The translations under genes were made by a program, and so were the position numbers. Below the pieces are notes generated by a model, which worked only from the letters and a program-made list of their open reading frames with translations, was not told the DNA's origin and ran no database searches. 64,000 nt of DNA from Anthonomus grandis grandis (taxonomy: Eukaryota > Arthropoda > Insecta > Coleoptera > Curculionidae): contig NC_065554.1 of the NCBI RefSeq assembly GCF_022605725.1, forward strand, positions 6,901,100 through 6,965,099. The letters are read 5' to 3'. This document shows positions 1-9,703 of this stretch, one piece after another (the first letter of the stretch is position 1; every line of letters begins with the position of its first letter).

Positions 1-538
1 TTGTTCCTTCAGGTATAGTGATGTCAATAGTATCATATGTTGTCACGGGTACCTTTGTGCTTAGAATTTCGTGGGCGTTGACCGTGATTTTAAATGTTGA
101 GTCAGGCTCGCGATATCTGAATGACAAGGTCGTAATACCGTCTGACTTTATCAGCCTTTTATGATATAGGTCAATGTTAAACATAAATTTAGTTAATTCT
201 CGAAGGCCTAAAATACCGTCATAATAGTTATGAAAATCATAGAGTATAAAATCGATCGAATCGTTTGTTTGCAATTCTGCAAAAGCTGGAATATTGGCTT
301 TATAGAGAACTTCTTTTTCTCCAACTCCGGTTTTTAATATCGATGAAAATTGATAGATTTTGCCAGGAAAATATTTTTCAGCTATGGAGGGTCGTAATAT
401 TGATGGATAACAGCCAGTATCTATTAACAGTTTAATTGGTGGGTTTTGAATTTCGATATAAGGGAGGCTATTAGTGACTTGTGTATTTACTTCATATGTT
501 ATGTTAGGGTTTTCGAAGGGTTGGTAATAGGAAAATTT
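1..538 (-). CDS. pol: Gypsy pol, protease region (partial, runs off window)
   Basis: This frame is open from 538 down to base 1. It carries a retropepsin-like aspartic protease: the active-site motif LLIDTG (about 442-425) and the later DGILGL flap/second-strand motif (about 225-208). Pol lies in the -1 frame relative to gag and overlaps its end by about 40 nt, so Gag-Pol is probably made by -1 ribosomal frameshifting near the gag stop (499-501). The local A/C run just before that stop is not a perfect canonical heptamer, so the slip site is inferred. No stop or frameshift is seen in the visible part. Confidence 0.8.
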
Positions 539-1950
539 TCATTTTCTATTTGTTGGTCTGGAATAGGGAATGCATTCTCATCGTAAGAATATTCTGGTAC
601 ATATTCAAAATCGTTGTAATCTGTTGATGTACAGGGGTCATTTCTATTTGTTTGGTAAGAATTTAACTGATAAGGATTTTCAGTATTATTTCCATAATAA
701 TCATCATTATCTTCACTGGGGTGGTAATTGGTTGTGACATTTTCTTCTAGATTTTTATTTTCCATTTGGAAAAGTTCTTGCGAAATGAAATTTCTTGGGC
801 CAGATGGCTTAAAATGATTATTGGGGTGAATGTTAGAATTTATTGGCATGGTATAAGATGTTCTGGTTGACATTGGCTCAGGTTTATCAAGGGGTGTTCG
901 ACCTGTGGGTTTGAAAACATTCTTTGGGGTACCGAAAACTTGTCGATTGGTTGGAAGAGATCTCTGAGGCATTGGCCTAGGTTGTATTGGAACTGGACCT
1001 CGTGGGAAATTTGAATTTTGATTGAAATTCTGATAACTAGGTGGAATAAAATTCTGTCTATAGTTATGTTGTTGATAAAAATTATTATTTGGGGTTTTAA
1101 AATTATTTTGATTTGAATATTGTATATTATTATTATGATTTTTGTGTTGCGAGTTATTCTGTGAATATGCTGGTGGTTTGTGCAATAATGTTGGTTGTTT
1201 GTTATGGTTTATTGGTATAAATGGTTTGTATAAATTTTGTGTATAATGGAAGTTTTCTTCCTCTGATATCATTGTCATTGCGGTTTCTATGCAATCGGGG
1301 TTTTTTAATCGGATAATACTTTGTAAGGGGTTGTTTAATCCTCTTATAAATGTTCTTAAACATATAGTATCATATTGTCTAAGATGAATAAGTTTTGTTT
1401 CAGCTGTCATAAAATTATCATCAAAACTATTAATTTTTTGAGCTAAAGCACTACGCAATACTTGTAGTCTTTTTGCAAAATCTAACGGTTGTTCATTCTT
1501 ATTTGGGATAGCTACAAACAAATCTTGTTCAAGGCATTCTATACTACGCTTATCGCCAAAACAATCTAATAAAGCAGTTCTAATATGTGCCCAGGATAAT
1601 AATTCCATGCGGCAACCTACTAATATTAGTGCACGGTCAATTAATTTCATTCTAATAGTTCTAATAAGGTAATTTTTTAAAATAGGATCTTCTTGGTTAT
1701 CATATGTTTCGAATAGAAAATCTGCGGCAGAAATGAAATTGTTAAGGGTATTAGAATCACCATTGTAAGGGTGAATTGTATCAACGTACATTTTTAAAAG
1801 AGTGTAATTTATAGAATTTGATCTTGTAGTAGTCATTGTGTTAGATAACTCGGATTGTTCAGTGATTGTTTCTAAATGCGAATTTTGTTGTTGTAATTTG
1901 AGAGTTCTGAAAAATTCTTCAGCTAATGCGTCAACGTTTGGTTCACTCAT
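499..1950 (-). CDS. gag: Gypsy gag polyprotein
   Basis: Uninterrupted 483-residue frame. Residues about 50-235 form a helical retrotransposon capsid-like region, including YTLLKMYVDTIHPYNG and, further on, LRTFIRGLNNPLQSIIRL, typical of Gypsy gags of the 17.6/297 type. The C-terminal 240 residues are Asn/Gln/Pro-rich and low in complexity, with no CCHC knuckle, so RNA binding probably relies on the basic Asn-rich tail. The ATG at 1950 is the first in frame and follows an AT-rich leader. Gag assembles the virus-like particle in the cytoplasm. Its intactness contrasts with the decay of most genes around it. Confidence 0.85.
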   Translation of the reverse strand: MSEPNVDALAEEFFRTLKLQQQNSHLETITEQSELSNTMTTTRSNSINYTLLKMYVDTIHPYNGDSNTLNNFISAADFLFETYDNQEDPILKNYLIRTIRMKLIDRALILVGCRMELLSWAHIRTALLDCFGDKRSIECLEQDLFVAIPNKNEQPLDFAKRLQVLRSALAQKINSFDDNFMTAETKLIHLRQYDTICLRTFIRGLNNPLQSIIRLKNPDCIETAMTMISEEENFHYTQNLYKPFIPINHNKQPTLLHKPPAYSQNNSQHKNHNNNIQYSNQNNFKTPNNNFYQQHNYRQNFIPPSYQNFNQNSNFPRGPVPIQPRPMPQRSLPTNRQVFGTPKNVFKPTGRTPLDKPEPMSTRTSYTMPINSNIHPNNHFKPSGPRNFISQELFQMENKNLEENVTTNYHPSEDNDDYYGNNTENPYQLNSYQTNRNDPCTSTDYNDFEYVPEYSYDENAFPIPDQQIENENFPITNPSKTLT

Positions 1951-2460
1951 AGAGTAAAATAAAAATAATGTTATTAATTAAATAACATAAACTCAATTCT
2001 AAAATTAATTTTACTACTAAATTATTTGAATCTTTCTTCCTTTACGATAAAGAGAGAGTATATTCCAATAGGATTTGCTCAAAAGAAAGTTCAATGGTAA
2101 TTTCAATAATATTCAATTGATAAAGATAAATTCAAAATAAGTTTTTCAAATATGTGTTTCAATAAAAAATTTTAAAATAACAATAATCTTAAAACTAACT
2201 TTCCACTCGCTCAATCCAAAGTAAGGGAAAGGGTTTGAAAGGAAATTGGCACTTACCTTTTCCAATCAGATGAATCCCCGCGTTGCTAAGGTGCTGTGGT
2301 CATGCTGCCAAATGCTGTTTCCACTGATCTCTCGTCTCAGAGCGATTCTGATAAGGTTTGATCTCAGCTTCCACGTTCGTATCAGGACTAAAGAGTTAAA
2401 ACTCACGTTTTTACGATTGATCGTCTCGATGACGTGCAAATCTCAATCGAAAACTGCCCT
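1951..2460 (-). promoter_or_regulatory. Gypsy 5' leader with consensus splice donor
   Basis: Untranslated leader between primer site and gag. On the minus strand it holds a perfect insect donor, AG|GTAAGT, with the GT at 2256-2255, about 300 nt upstream of gag. In 17.6/297/gypsy-type elements a leader donor is used to make a spliced env mRNA; here that use is inferred, because the acceptor and any env lie outside the window. Confidence 0.5.
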
Positions 2461-2479
2461 GATCCTACCCGACTGCGCC
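2461..2479 (-). other. tRNA-Ser-type primer-binding site
   Basis: Immediately 3' of the LTR the minus strand reads (T)GGCGCAGTCGGGTAGGATC, where the first T is the last LTR base. This is the form known from 17.6/297-type elements, which are primed by tRNA-Ser. It primes minus-strand DNA synthesis by the element's RT. Confidence 0.75.
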
Positions 2480-2699
2480 AGTTATGTTTTCTGTCACGTT
2501 AATAACGTTTTAAAAAACTTTTATTTTGACAAGCCGCGATACAGTGTACTCTAAGCAAGAACGAAGATTACCTTAACTTAATATTACAAGTGATTATATA
2601 GACTAAATAATGCAAATAAAGCATGAAATACAATATAACTGAGTAAGCATATACATAAGCAAATATTATATATAGGGTGGCATAATTGTGTACATAACT
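2480..2699 (-). repeat. 5' LTR of the Gypsy element
   Basis: The LTR is bounded by the perfect 8-bp inverted pair AGTTATGT (2699-2692) and ACATAACT (2487-2480) and abuts the primer-binding site. It contains a TATA-like run (TATATATAA, about 2674-2665) for the promoter and an AATAAA polyadenylation signal near 2525. At 220 bp it is short for the group. The partner LTR is not visible, so boundaries rest on the terminal inverted pair and the primer site. Confidence 0.75.
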
Positions 2700-3800
2700 A
2701 ACTTCTACCACTACGTTTTTCTGTTGATTCACCAGGACATCGCCGTCGGTTAGGTCTAAAGGACAACTATCACATAGGATCGTTTCGCCCTCGATTTCGC
2801 CAGCATTTGATTGTGGAGATAAAATATCTAAAATATAAATAGAAAATAAGTGAATTATTGTAGAATAGAAAGAAACCAAACAATAACTAACCCATATTTT
2901 CAATATGTTGTCTTACTATTACGTCTTTGTAATGATTCGCCATGTCACATAGATTATTTATAACTGTAATGTAGTGCTCAAATTTCTTAGCACCATATTC
3001 TGAAACAACATTGGCTAATTTATGACATGCATTCATGGCTATTTTGTATTTTTTTTTGCTGAAATAAAACCTTAACATGATTTTTAATTTTTATAGTCCC
3101 AATAGAATGGTCTTCTTCCATATTTTCCTTTTCACCTCTAAAGTCATTAGCGTGACTCTTAATGTAATGAGACTTTTTTGATCGCTTGGCAACTAAGTTC
3201 TCACAATATAGACTTAACTTCATTTTTCGCCTTGCTGCAAAAATATGTTTGCAAGGCATACTCATATCCTTTCGAAATCCACATGGACAGTCACTTTGAG
3301 TTCTCCATATGTACGTGTTTTCACTGTATATTCTAGATTATTAAGTTCATTTAAATTAGAACATCCACTTTCATGCTTAACTCAAGTTGCCTTTGTATAA
3401 AATGGAAGGCATAGGGTGTTACCAGTTTTAGATACCTTCCCCCTACAGAGTTTGCTTGAAAATCCGTCACGGGAATTTTGGCTAGAACTATTTGAACAAC
3501 GTGATCCTTTTCACTGAGAAGAATTTTAATGTACGTTAAAAAATCTTCATAAAATGCATTTATATTGTTAAATTTCGAGCAAACTTGTTTGATTTTTTGA
3601 TTCAAAGACTCTAAGTGATTAGTTGTACTATTGTTAAAGGTAACAGTACTTTTCTTAAACCCCTCAACCCATTCTGTCCGTATGTTATGCCAATTTTCAT
3701 TATAGTAGTTTAAAACCTTTGGTACGTTTAATGCTATTAGGAGATCATAGTTTTTAAAATATTCCTCTTCGGTATATGAATAGGCCATTTTTTGACAAAT

Positions 3801-3830
3801 CGCTCCGTTTATAGAAGAACGTCATAACCC
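3801..3830 (+). repeat. TIR, left end of DUF7869 transposon
   Basis: Starts CGCTCCGTTTATAGAA and continues to GTCATAACCC. It matches the reverse complement of 5191-5220 with only a few differences. Confidence 0.8.
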
Positions 3831-4279
3831 AAAAATTAATATTTGTCAAAATAGCGGTTTACATATTAATGATTTTTTACTCTTTTGTAACAATTTAACC
3901 TTGCAGGCAAATTAAATACTTTTATTGTAATTTTAGACCTCAAAGTATAGTGGTTAACAAGTGACATGAGATTTACACTTGAATTGAGAAATTTATAATT
4001 TATGAACATTTGTGTCTTTCTTCTCCAAAAAAAAATGCATTATTTAATTTTTTTCAGTCATATTGTGACTGCTTAAAAAAAATATTTAAACTTTTTTAAT
4101 ATTGTGGCGCTTAAATAAATTTAAAATAAAAAACAATCTTTGTCTTTTTTTGTATTAGGTTATTGTAAAAATCTGCATAACATGATGGAATGACTGTATC
4201 ATTTACTAAATCTTGAAGATCTGACCGCTTACGTTCACTAATTTTTATTTTAGACTTATATGCAGGTTTAAGAGTCTGT

Positions 4280-4990
4280 GAATTACGTTACTCTTACCTC
4301 GAACTGCTTTGATCGTCATTTCCGAATATTCTTCCTAAGAATACGACGTTTATAAAAAATTGTAAGTCGATAATTTTTTTCAATTTTAAGAATTCTGATG
4401 TCGCTTAATTTATTCTGTCCAATGGAATTTCCAATCCATCCATTTAAATGTTTTAAATCAAAAAAATTCTTAAAACTTAGCTCCTTTACTTGAAAAGGCT
4501 TACCACTTTTTTTTGCAGTTCGAATTAAAATTATGTACTTGATAGGTAAATTATTGGGCTTGATTTTAAGTAGCGCTTTACTTGCCGTTCTATTACGGAA
4601 TGTGCACAATCCCCCTCATTTTGCGTATGTCGCGTTACAAGGAATTTATGGCATATGGATCTAATATTAGGATACTTTCTTAGAGCATACATATATATAG
4701 AAATTCAATATCGTCACATTCGGATCTAGCCTGTGATGTATGTTCTATATAGCTCAGCAAGCAAGATCCTATTTCATTTGCTCCTCGATTGCCATTCGTG
4801 TCATCCCAGACATAACAGAAACATTCATATAAATTTGCTATTTCTTTCATTTCATTGATGGTAAAATTTGAGACATTTAATGCGACTACCTAGTTGTCGC
4901 TAATTCTTGTTTTGTCATTATATTTTTCTAATCGCGATAAATCCTTTTCTATGATATTGTTTTCGTAAAAATTAGGACACAATTAGGATC
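4280..4990 (-). pseudogene. DUF7869-family protein, C-terminal part (copy 1)
   Basis: Minus-strand translation, pieced across frames, shows the family's block WDDTNGNRGANEIGSCLL (about 4825-4770), then RKYPN..CHKFLV..HTQNEGDCAHSVIERQVK (about 4665-4575). A conserved C-terminal domain follows: KKSGKPFQVKELSFKNFFDL (about 4525-4460) and WIGNSIGQNKLSDIRILKIEK. The YSD-N-C-G-x-Q-N motif seen in other copies is missing between the first two blocks, consistent with a small internal deletion. The acidic residues in these blocks resemble a DDE/RNase H-fold active site, but that is inference. The reading frame shifts at about 4690 and 4600. This copy is from a different subfamily than copies 2 and 3. 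Confidence 0.6.
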
Positions 4991-5190
4991 AAACGAACAG
5001 TCTCTCTTGCGAATTAAGTAAGAACTGTCGTTACTCCGCATAACCGATCAGTTAATCTGATGAAGTGCAAAACGACACTTGTGCCATCTATCGGTAATGT
5101 TATGAAGTGCAAGTTATGACGGTCTTTCACATAAATAATAGGTTAGATTATAAATTGTTTTTATAATTTATCTACAAAACGCAGTTTTTT

Positions 5191-5220
5191 GAGCTATGAC
5201 GCTATTCTATAAACGGAGCG
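5191..5220 (-). repeat. TIR, right end of DUF7869 transposon
   Basis: Reverse complement begins CGCTCCGTTTATAGAA and continues to GTCATAGC. It pairs with 3801-3830 and is followed by the AAAT duplication at 5221-5224. Confidence 0.8.
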
Positions 5221-6005
5221 AAATAACTTTAAAATTTAAACATTCTTGTCTTTGTGCATCAGATATGCTCATTGCCTCTGTTGTGATATTAGCTCTAAAT
5301 GCATTCAGAGTATGAAAAAGACAGAGCAGTAGTTTGGCATTAGGAAATTCTTCGGAATATGCCTTTCTTTCAGCCATGTCTATATCCGTCATGATTGTTT
5401 GGGTCATATGCCAATTTGGATTTGATGCCTTAAAAATTTCTAGCATTTTTCTAATTGCTTCAGCTGTTTCAGAAGCCATCAAAAAAGTGGCCGCTATTTC
5501 ACAATGTCCATTTCAGTCAATAATAATTAGTAAATATAGAGGCATTCTTAGATTGTTCAACTTATACGTTGCATCACAAAGAAGAAATTCAGGGTAAAAT
5601 TCAAAGTATCTTCTCATATCTCTGTCAGCATAATATAACCCTACTAACTCATTATTTTCATTCACTACAATTTCTACAGTGGAGTCTTTATTCTTGTTTA
5701 ACTCATCAGCAAATCCTGCTAAATCATCATTTTTTTGTGTTTTTTAACCTTGTGCCATTTACATTTGTTAAATCTCTTAAAGTAACAATTTTTCCAGTTT
5801 TATTGGTAACATATTCTTTTAACAGTTTTTTGTTACATTTCATTTGCAACAATTTCTGGACCTCTTCAACGTCATCACTTTGAAGTTTTCTTTGTTTTGG
5901 AAAAGACTTAAATAAAGCCTCTGTTACATCATGAGAATGCTGCAGGAAAACCTCTGCTGCAACAAGATATTGGCCACATTCCGATAATGCAAATCGGAGT
6001 TTCAT

Positions 6006-6412
6006 TGGACACCCTTCTTTGAAAGTACTGAAATGTGAAACACAAAAAAACGTTATTTATTATACAAGGGAAAAAAATGTGTAATGTGCTTGGACTTTTG
6101 ACTTGCTCGGAAGATAGGAACCGACTGGTCGGGATGGATATTGCTGCATGTATTTATAAGGCCTGGGTGTGATGGTATTGGACGTGAGCCTGTAGAACAG
6201 ACCATGCTCCCTCAGATTGCGAAACTTTTAGCTAGCAAGAAAAGGTCGGGCGGAGGTGTGAACGTAACCGGTCATTTACGGTGTTTTTGGTGATGGATCA
6301 GGTTTTTGACGGTCGGATTGGATTTTGTATAGGTTTATTTTTGTATGGTTATTAAGGATAGGAATTGGGATTTGAACACGTTAGGAAGGAAACAAGCGGA
6401 CACTGCGAGAGA
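6006..6412. other. No gene; possible degraded LINE sequence
   Basis: Between the MULE pseudogene start and the LINE ORF1 end. On the minus strand the sequence is less AT-rich than its surroundings and may continue the Jockey-like element into the ORF1-ORF2 junction, but I recognise no endonuclease motif. Confidence 0.3.
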
Positions 6413-8077
6413 CTAGACCTCGACTCCAAGCAATAGCTTGATAGCCGGGTTAGAATTTAACCTCTCAAGTTTTGCCATTAGGTTATCTATTTTCTTTTCT
6501 AAGATCTAGTCCGGCAAGCTTAAGAGAAGGTTTAGGAGATTTGTGTTTTTAATCGACAAATCGGGCCGTTTCATGTGCGATGATATATTGCCATCCTTTG
6601 GCTCCGCCCTTCTGTTATTAGAGTCCAAGTTGGTTCTCAAGGTCTCAGCGAAACTTTTTTTTTGATTGTTTGTGTTTTTTATTATGTTTGGGTTTTTTGG
6701 GCAGCGCCAATAGCTCGCCGGATGGTCACCGCCGCAATTGCAACACTCAGCCGGGGTTGCTCTGTTCTTTTGACATTCTGAATAGAAATGTTCGCCCTTG
6801 CACTTGTGGCAACGCGGCTTTGCGTTGCAATTACTCAGGACATGACCATATTCCTGGCAGCGATGACACTGCCCAATTTGCTTTCTGTTTTCAATGGTCT
6901 GAGTCCTTAAGCGCTCAACGCGGACCCTAATCTTTAAAATGTTGTCGATTTCGAACACACTCTCCTGTTCTGTGGGGACGAGGAATCTGATGAGATCCGT
7001 GGATCTTCTTCGGCCTGGGCCAGTTTTAAATCAGCCCAGTTCCTCCGGCTCAAATCCCTTCGCCCTCAGTTCCTCCTCGACCTCTTCTAACTTGAAGTTT
7101 TAATCAAGTCCTCTCAATATCACGTTTAGCTTCCTATCCTCCTCAGAAAAGGAATGGAATTCCATTCCCTCCTCCTTGAGAAGACCTGTTAATGCTCGGT
7201 GGTCATTTGGGGTTTTGGGGAAGAGTGCTAATCCCAGTCTGTCTTTTTGCACTTTTACAATATTAATTTTTTTTTCACAAAATAGCTTGTATTTTGCGGC
7301 CCAGTTTTTTGTGTCTCTTAACACTACTTTTGGGACTTTATTTATATTTGTGATGGGATCAGTGATCTTCCCCTTTCCCGCCAAGGAGATGTTGTTTAAG
7401 GGCATGTAGAGTGAATTTTTTTTTTTAACTTTGGAAAAGGATTTTCAGTAGAGTTTTTGGTAGGATCTGAAGCTGACGTTGAGGGGCCTGACTTCCTGCT
7501 TATGGTTATCTCAGGGTAAACCGGTTCCGAGGCCGGCTCGTCTCCTTCTTGTGAAGGCGGAGACAGGCCCGCGTCTTTCCTGGTTCTTTTATTTTTGTGT
7601 TGTATTTTTTGATTTTTATCACTAGCCAGACCCCCCTAATCTGACAGTTTCTCTTTCAGTTTGGATGGAAAGGGTTTCATTTTGGATCAGCACCTCCCCG
7701 AGTTTACCTTTCAGGTCCGAGATCTGCCCATTGAGAGATTGATTCTCTGAGATTAACTTATTAATCTTCTGTTCGAATAGTTGTATTTTCTCAATGATCT
7801 GAGAGTTTTTAAGCTTAATCTCATTCATCTCGTTAGCACTTCTCTCAATTTGCAAATCTCGTTCCCGAATTTTCTCCTCGAGTTTGCGTACTCTCTCCTC
7901 GCTTTGCCTGTCTTTCGCACTCTGAGGTGGCGCTTTGCCAGCTCTCTGATCGGGGTTTGGTGTGGTTTTGGTTGTTTTGGAGGATAGTCTAGGATCACGG
8001 GATTTATATTGAGGTTTAAGGAACTTAGAGGAGTCGCCCAAAGTCTTGCCCCTCTCTTTCTCTTGTTTGCTTGTCAT
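6413..8077 (-). pseudogene. LINE ORF1 (Gag-like RNA-binding protein)
   Basis: The N-terminal 150 residues (8077-7622) are basic, then form a strong Glu/Lys-rich coiled coil (SEERVRKLEEKIRERDLQI, near 7900). A linker covers 7620-7405. Next is a PRE_C2HC-type domain (7405-7020; RALTGLLKEEGMEFHSFSEE, LNVILRGLD). Then three clustered zinc knuckles (about 6880-6740; CHRCQEYGHVLSNC, CHKCKGEHFYSEC, CCNCGGDHPASYWRC). The C-terminus NSNPAIKLLLG ends near 6413. This is the standard Jockey ORF1 plan; the protein packages element RNA. Two in-frame stops near 7100 and 7035 and frame changes near 7600 and 6500 show it is dead. Confidence 0.75.
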
Positions 8078-8400
8078 TCTCTTTCAGTCTTCACTTTTGG
8101 TGTATCTATCTGTAGAGTATCCATTGGACATGTCTATCATTTGCTTTTCCTCTTTTTTCCGGCGATGGTTGTACCCCCACTGACGATGGGGGGCGAGTCG
8201 ACGTTTTTCTCCGCTGTTCCTGCTTTTGAGTCTTCTCTTGTTGTTGTGCTAATTGAGTGTTCCACGCTGTGTATTTCAATAGATGAGCTTTACTGACTGA
8301 CGTGCACTTATGGCGACTGAGTGTCAATGAATGAAACGAATGAATCAATAATAAAAAAAGCGGTCGGTAGACTAGCGGAATACACTAAACAGCCGAAAGG
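6413..8400 (-). mobile_element. Jockey-like LINE: 5' end and ORF1 only
   Basis: Contains a 5' UTR (about 8400-8078) and ORF1 (8077-6413) on the minus strand. ORF2 (endonuclease and RT) is absent, which is the reverse of the usual LINE pattern of 5' truncation, so the 3' part was lost after insertion or by recombination. The 5' boundary is approximate. The segment is visibly richer in G and C than its flanks. Confidence 0.6.
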
Positions 8401-8842
8401 TCGGCAGACTGTACACTTCCTAATTAATTTTCTCAAATAAAAATTATAATAAAATTTAAGTTAATAAAAGAATAATTCAAATTATAGTAAAAAACGTAAG
8501 GTGCTCGAAATATTAAATATGACAATTATTCTATTGGCAACTATCTATAAGAGTTATGAAAATAAAGTAAAATGAACCCCACGCTTTTTACTCTGATTTG
8601 ATTTATTCTGTTAATAATTTAAATTTTATTATGATTTTTATTTGATGTAATTAATTTTGATTGATTGTTCGACCTTCTACTACTGGAAAAAAACTTTTTC
8701 CAATTAAACATTTTTTTTAAATTCGATTAGCAATAAAAGAGTGTTCTTTTAGTTCTTTTAAACAAGTATTTATTTCTAGTACATCATCTCTTAATCCTTC
8801 AACATAATATTGTATACATAAATGAACCCTACGTTTGGAAGA
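8401..8842. other. AT-rich spacer, no recognised gene
   Basis: Very AT-rich. A short minus-strand open stretch (8842-8718) reads through the mariner border, but it does not continue in frame across the element and is not a recognised protein. Confidence 0.4.
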
Positions 8843-8844
8843 TA

Positions 8845-9275
8845 CAGTGCTTTTCTTTGAAGTCCCCCCCCCCCCCCATTTATTTTTTGAACGGGTCAAA
8901 AAAAATGTTTGAAACTTGGCATAAGTAAATTGGTCTATAGATACTATTTTTCACTGTAAACTAGGTAGTTGTAAATTCCAAGATGGCGGCTGGGCGACAT
9001 CTTGAGAAAAAAATTTAAATAGAAAGGGGGGTCGTGTGGTACCTCATTTTAAAGGTCTCAATGAGTACTTTATAACCCTGAAATATTAGACCCATATCTT
9101 AACTCGTTTCAAAATGGCGGCCTAATAAAAAAGTATTTTTTTTTATTTTAACGTTTTACATTTTTATGATTTTTGAATAGGTAAAAATCAGTGTACGAAA
9201 ATAAATGCGTCACTATTTTATTTTGACATAAAAACGACAGTTTAATGTCAAAATAACACATAAGCGCCATCTTGA
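8845..9275 (+). repeat. Left long TIR arm
   Basis: Inverted copy of 9814-10246 with few mismatches. Its inner part (about 9040-9180) is repeated in diverged direct form at about 9300-9475 (TACCTCATTT..AAAGGT..GAGTACTTT..TTTTTGAAT), so the arm contains an internal subterminal duplication. Confidence 0.9.
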
Positions 9276-9703
9276 ATTAATGCATTAAATAGAAATCTTG
9301 TGTTACCTCATTTAAAAGGTTTTATTGAGTACTTTTAATATTTATTACATGGACTCGGTGGACTCCGTTTTGACCTGTCTAAAAGTAACAGCCAAAAAAA
9401 TACACTGTTGCGATTTTATTAACGTTTTTAATAATAATATACAAATAATTTATAATTTTTGAATTTTGGATTTAAAGATTAACTTTTTGGTTTCTAAAGA
9501 CTTACTGAACCGCTCTCGTATGTCACATTTCACGTTAAAGGTTATTGAACATTATTTAGACATTCCAAAAACCAAATAGCTATTAAAAAAACTCGAAAAA
9601 AATTTTAAGATATTTTTCCTTAACCGGTAAATTACTCTTGTATCGGTCATTGTTAGATATTGTTTAGTGTGTTTGGCAGTTTGAATTTATTGTTTTTTTC
9701 AAA

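Larger units (their letters stand above)
1..2699 (-). mobile_element. Gypsy LTR retrotransposon (17.6/297-like), 5' half
   Basis: In minus-strand order the sequence shows a 220-bp LTR (2699-2480), a primer-binding site (2479-2461), a leader of about 510 bp, an intact gag and the start of pol, which runs off the window edge. The primer site matches the tRNA-Ser type used by the 17.6/297 group, and gag lacks CCHC zinc knuckles as in that group. The element is inserted into the 3' part of an older Mutator-like pseudogene, whose reading frame stops abruptly at 2700. Gag is unbroken, so the insertion looks fairly young. RT, integrase, any env gene and the 3' LTR are outside the window. Confidence 0.85.
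3801..5220 (-). mobile_element. 1.42-kb DUF7869-family DNA transposon with TIRs and AAAT duplication
   Basis: The element is bounded by inverted repeats of about 28 bp (3801-3830 and 5191-5220) that share CGCTCCGTTTATAGAA followed by a conserved GTCATA block. The 4-bp flanks match: AAAT at 3797-3800 and at 5221-5224. Taking out the element plus one AAAT copy brings the MULE frame on both sides into phase, which independently confirms the borders. Inside is a partial minus-strand DUF7869-like protein. The element is internally deleted and non-autonomous. A 4-bp duplication is compatible with Sola- or Ginger-type transposons among known superfamilies; I could not test either. Confidence 0.8.
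2700..6005 (-). pseudogene. Mutator-like (MULE) transposase with SWIM finger, multiply interrupted
   Basis: Decayed transposase read 6005 to 2700. The N-terminal part is 6005-5727. After a one-base shift in an A-run near 5727, the MULE domain follows with the first acidic motif DATYKLNN (about 5560), the second in MTDIDMAERK (about 5385) and the FPNAKLLLCLFHT motif. The domain resumes at 3788 with the third acidic motif TTNHLESLNQ (about 3610), then a SWIM zinc finger (CPCGF..MPCKHIF, about 3285-3235). A GT..AG intron of 64 bp (2891-2828) is likely. Damage: stop near 5505, frameshifts near 5727, 3330 and 3080, a DNA transposon at 3801-5220 and a Gypsy LTR at 2699. It could be a ZSWIM-like domesticated relative, but the decay argues against function. 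Confidence 0.75.

Noticed and set aside
2246..2554. Plus-strand open frame of about 100 codons over the Gypsy leader and LTR
   Set aside because: It is the reverse of the leader, primer-binding site and LTR, and has no recognisable protein features.
8717..8899. Minus-strand frame spanning the left border of the mariner as a host gene exon
   Set aside because: The frame crosses the insertion border, and the flanks do not join into one frame when the element is disregarded; no known domain.
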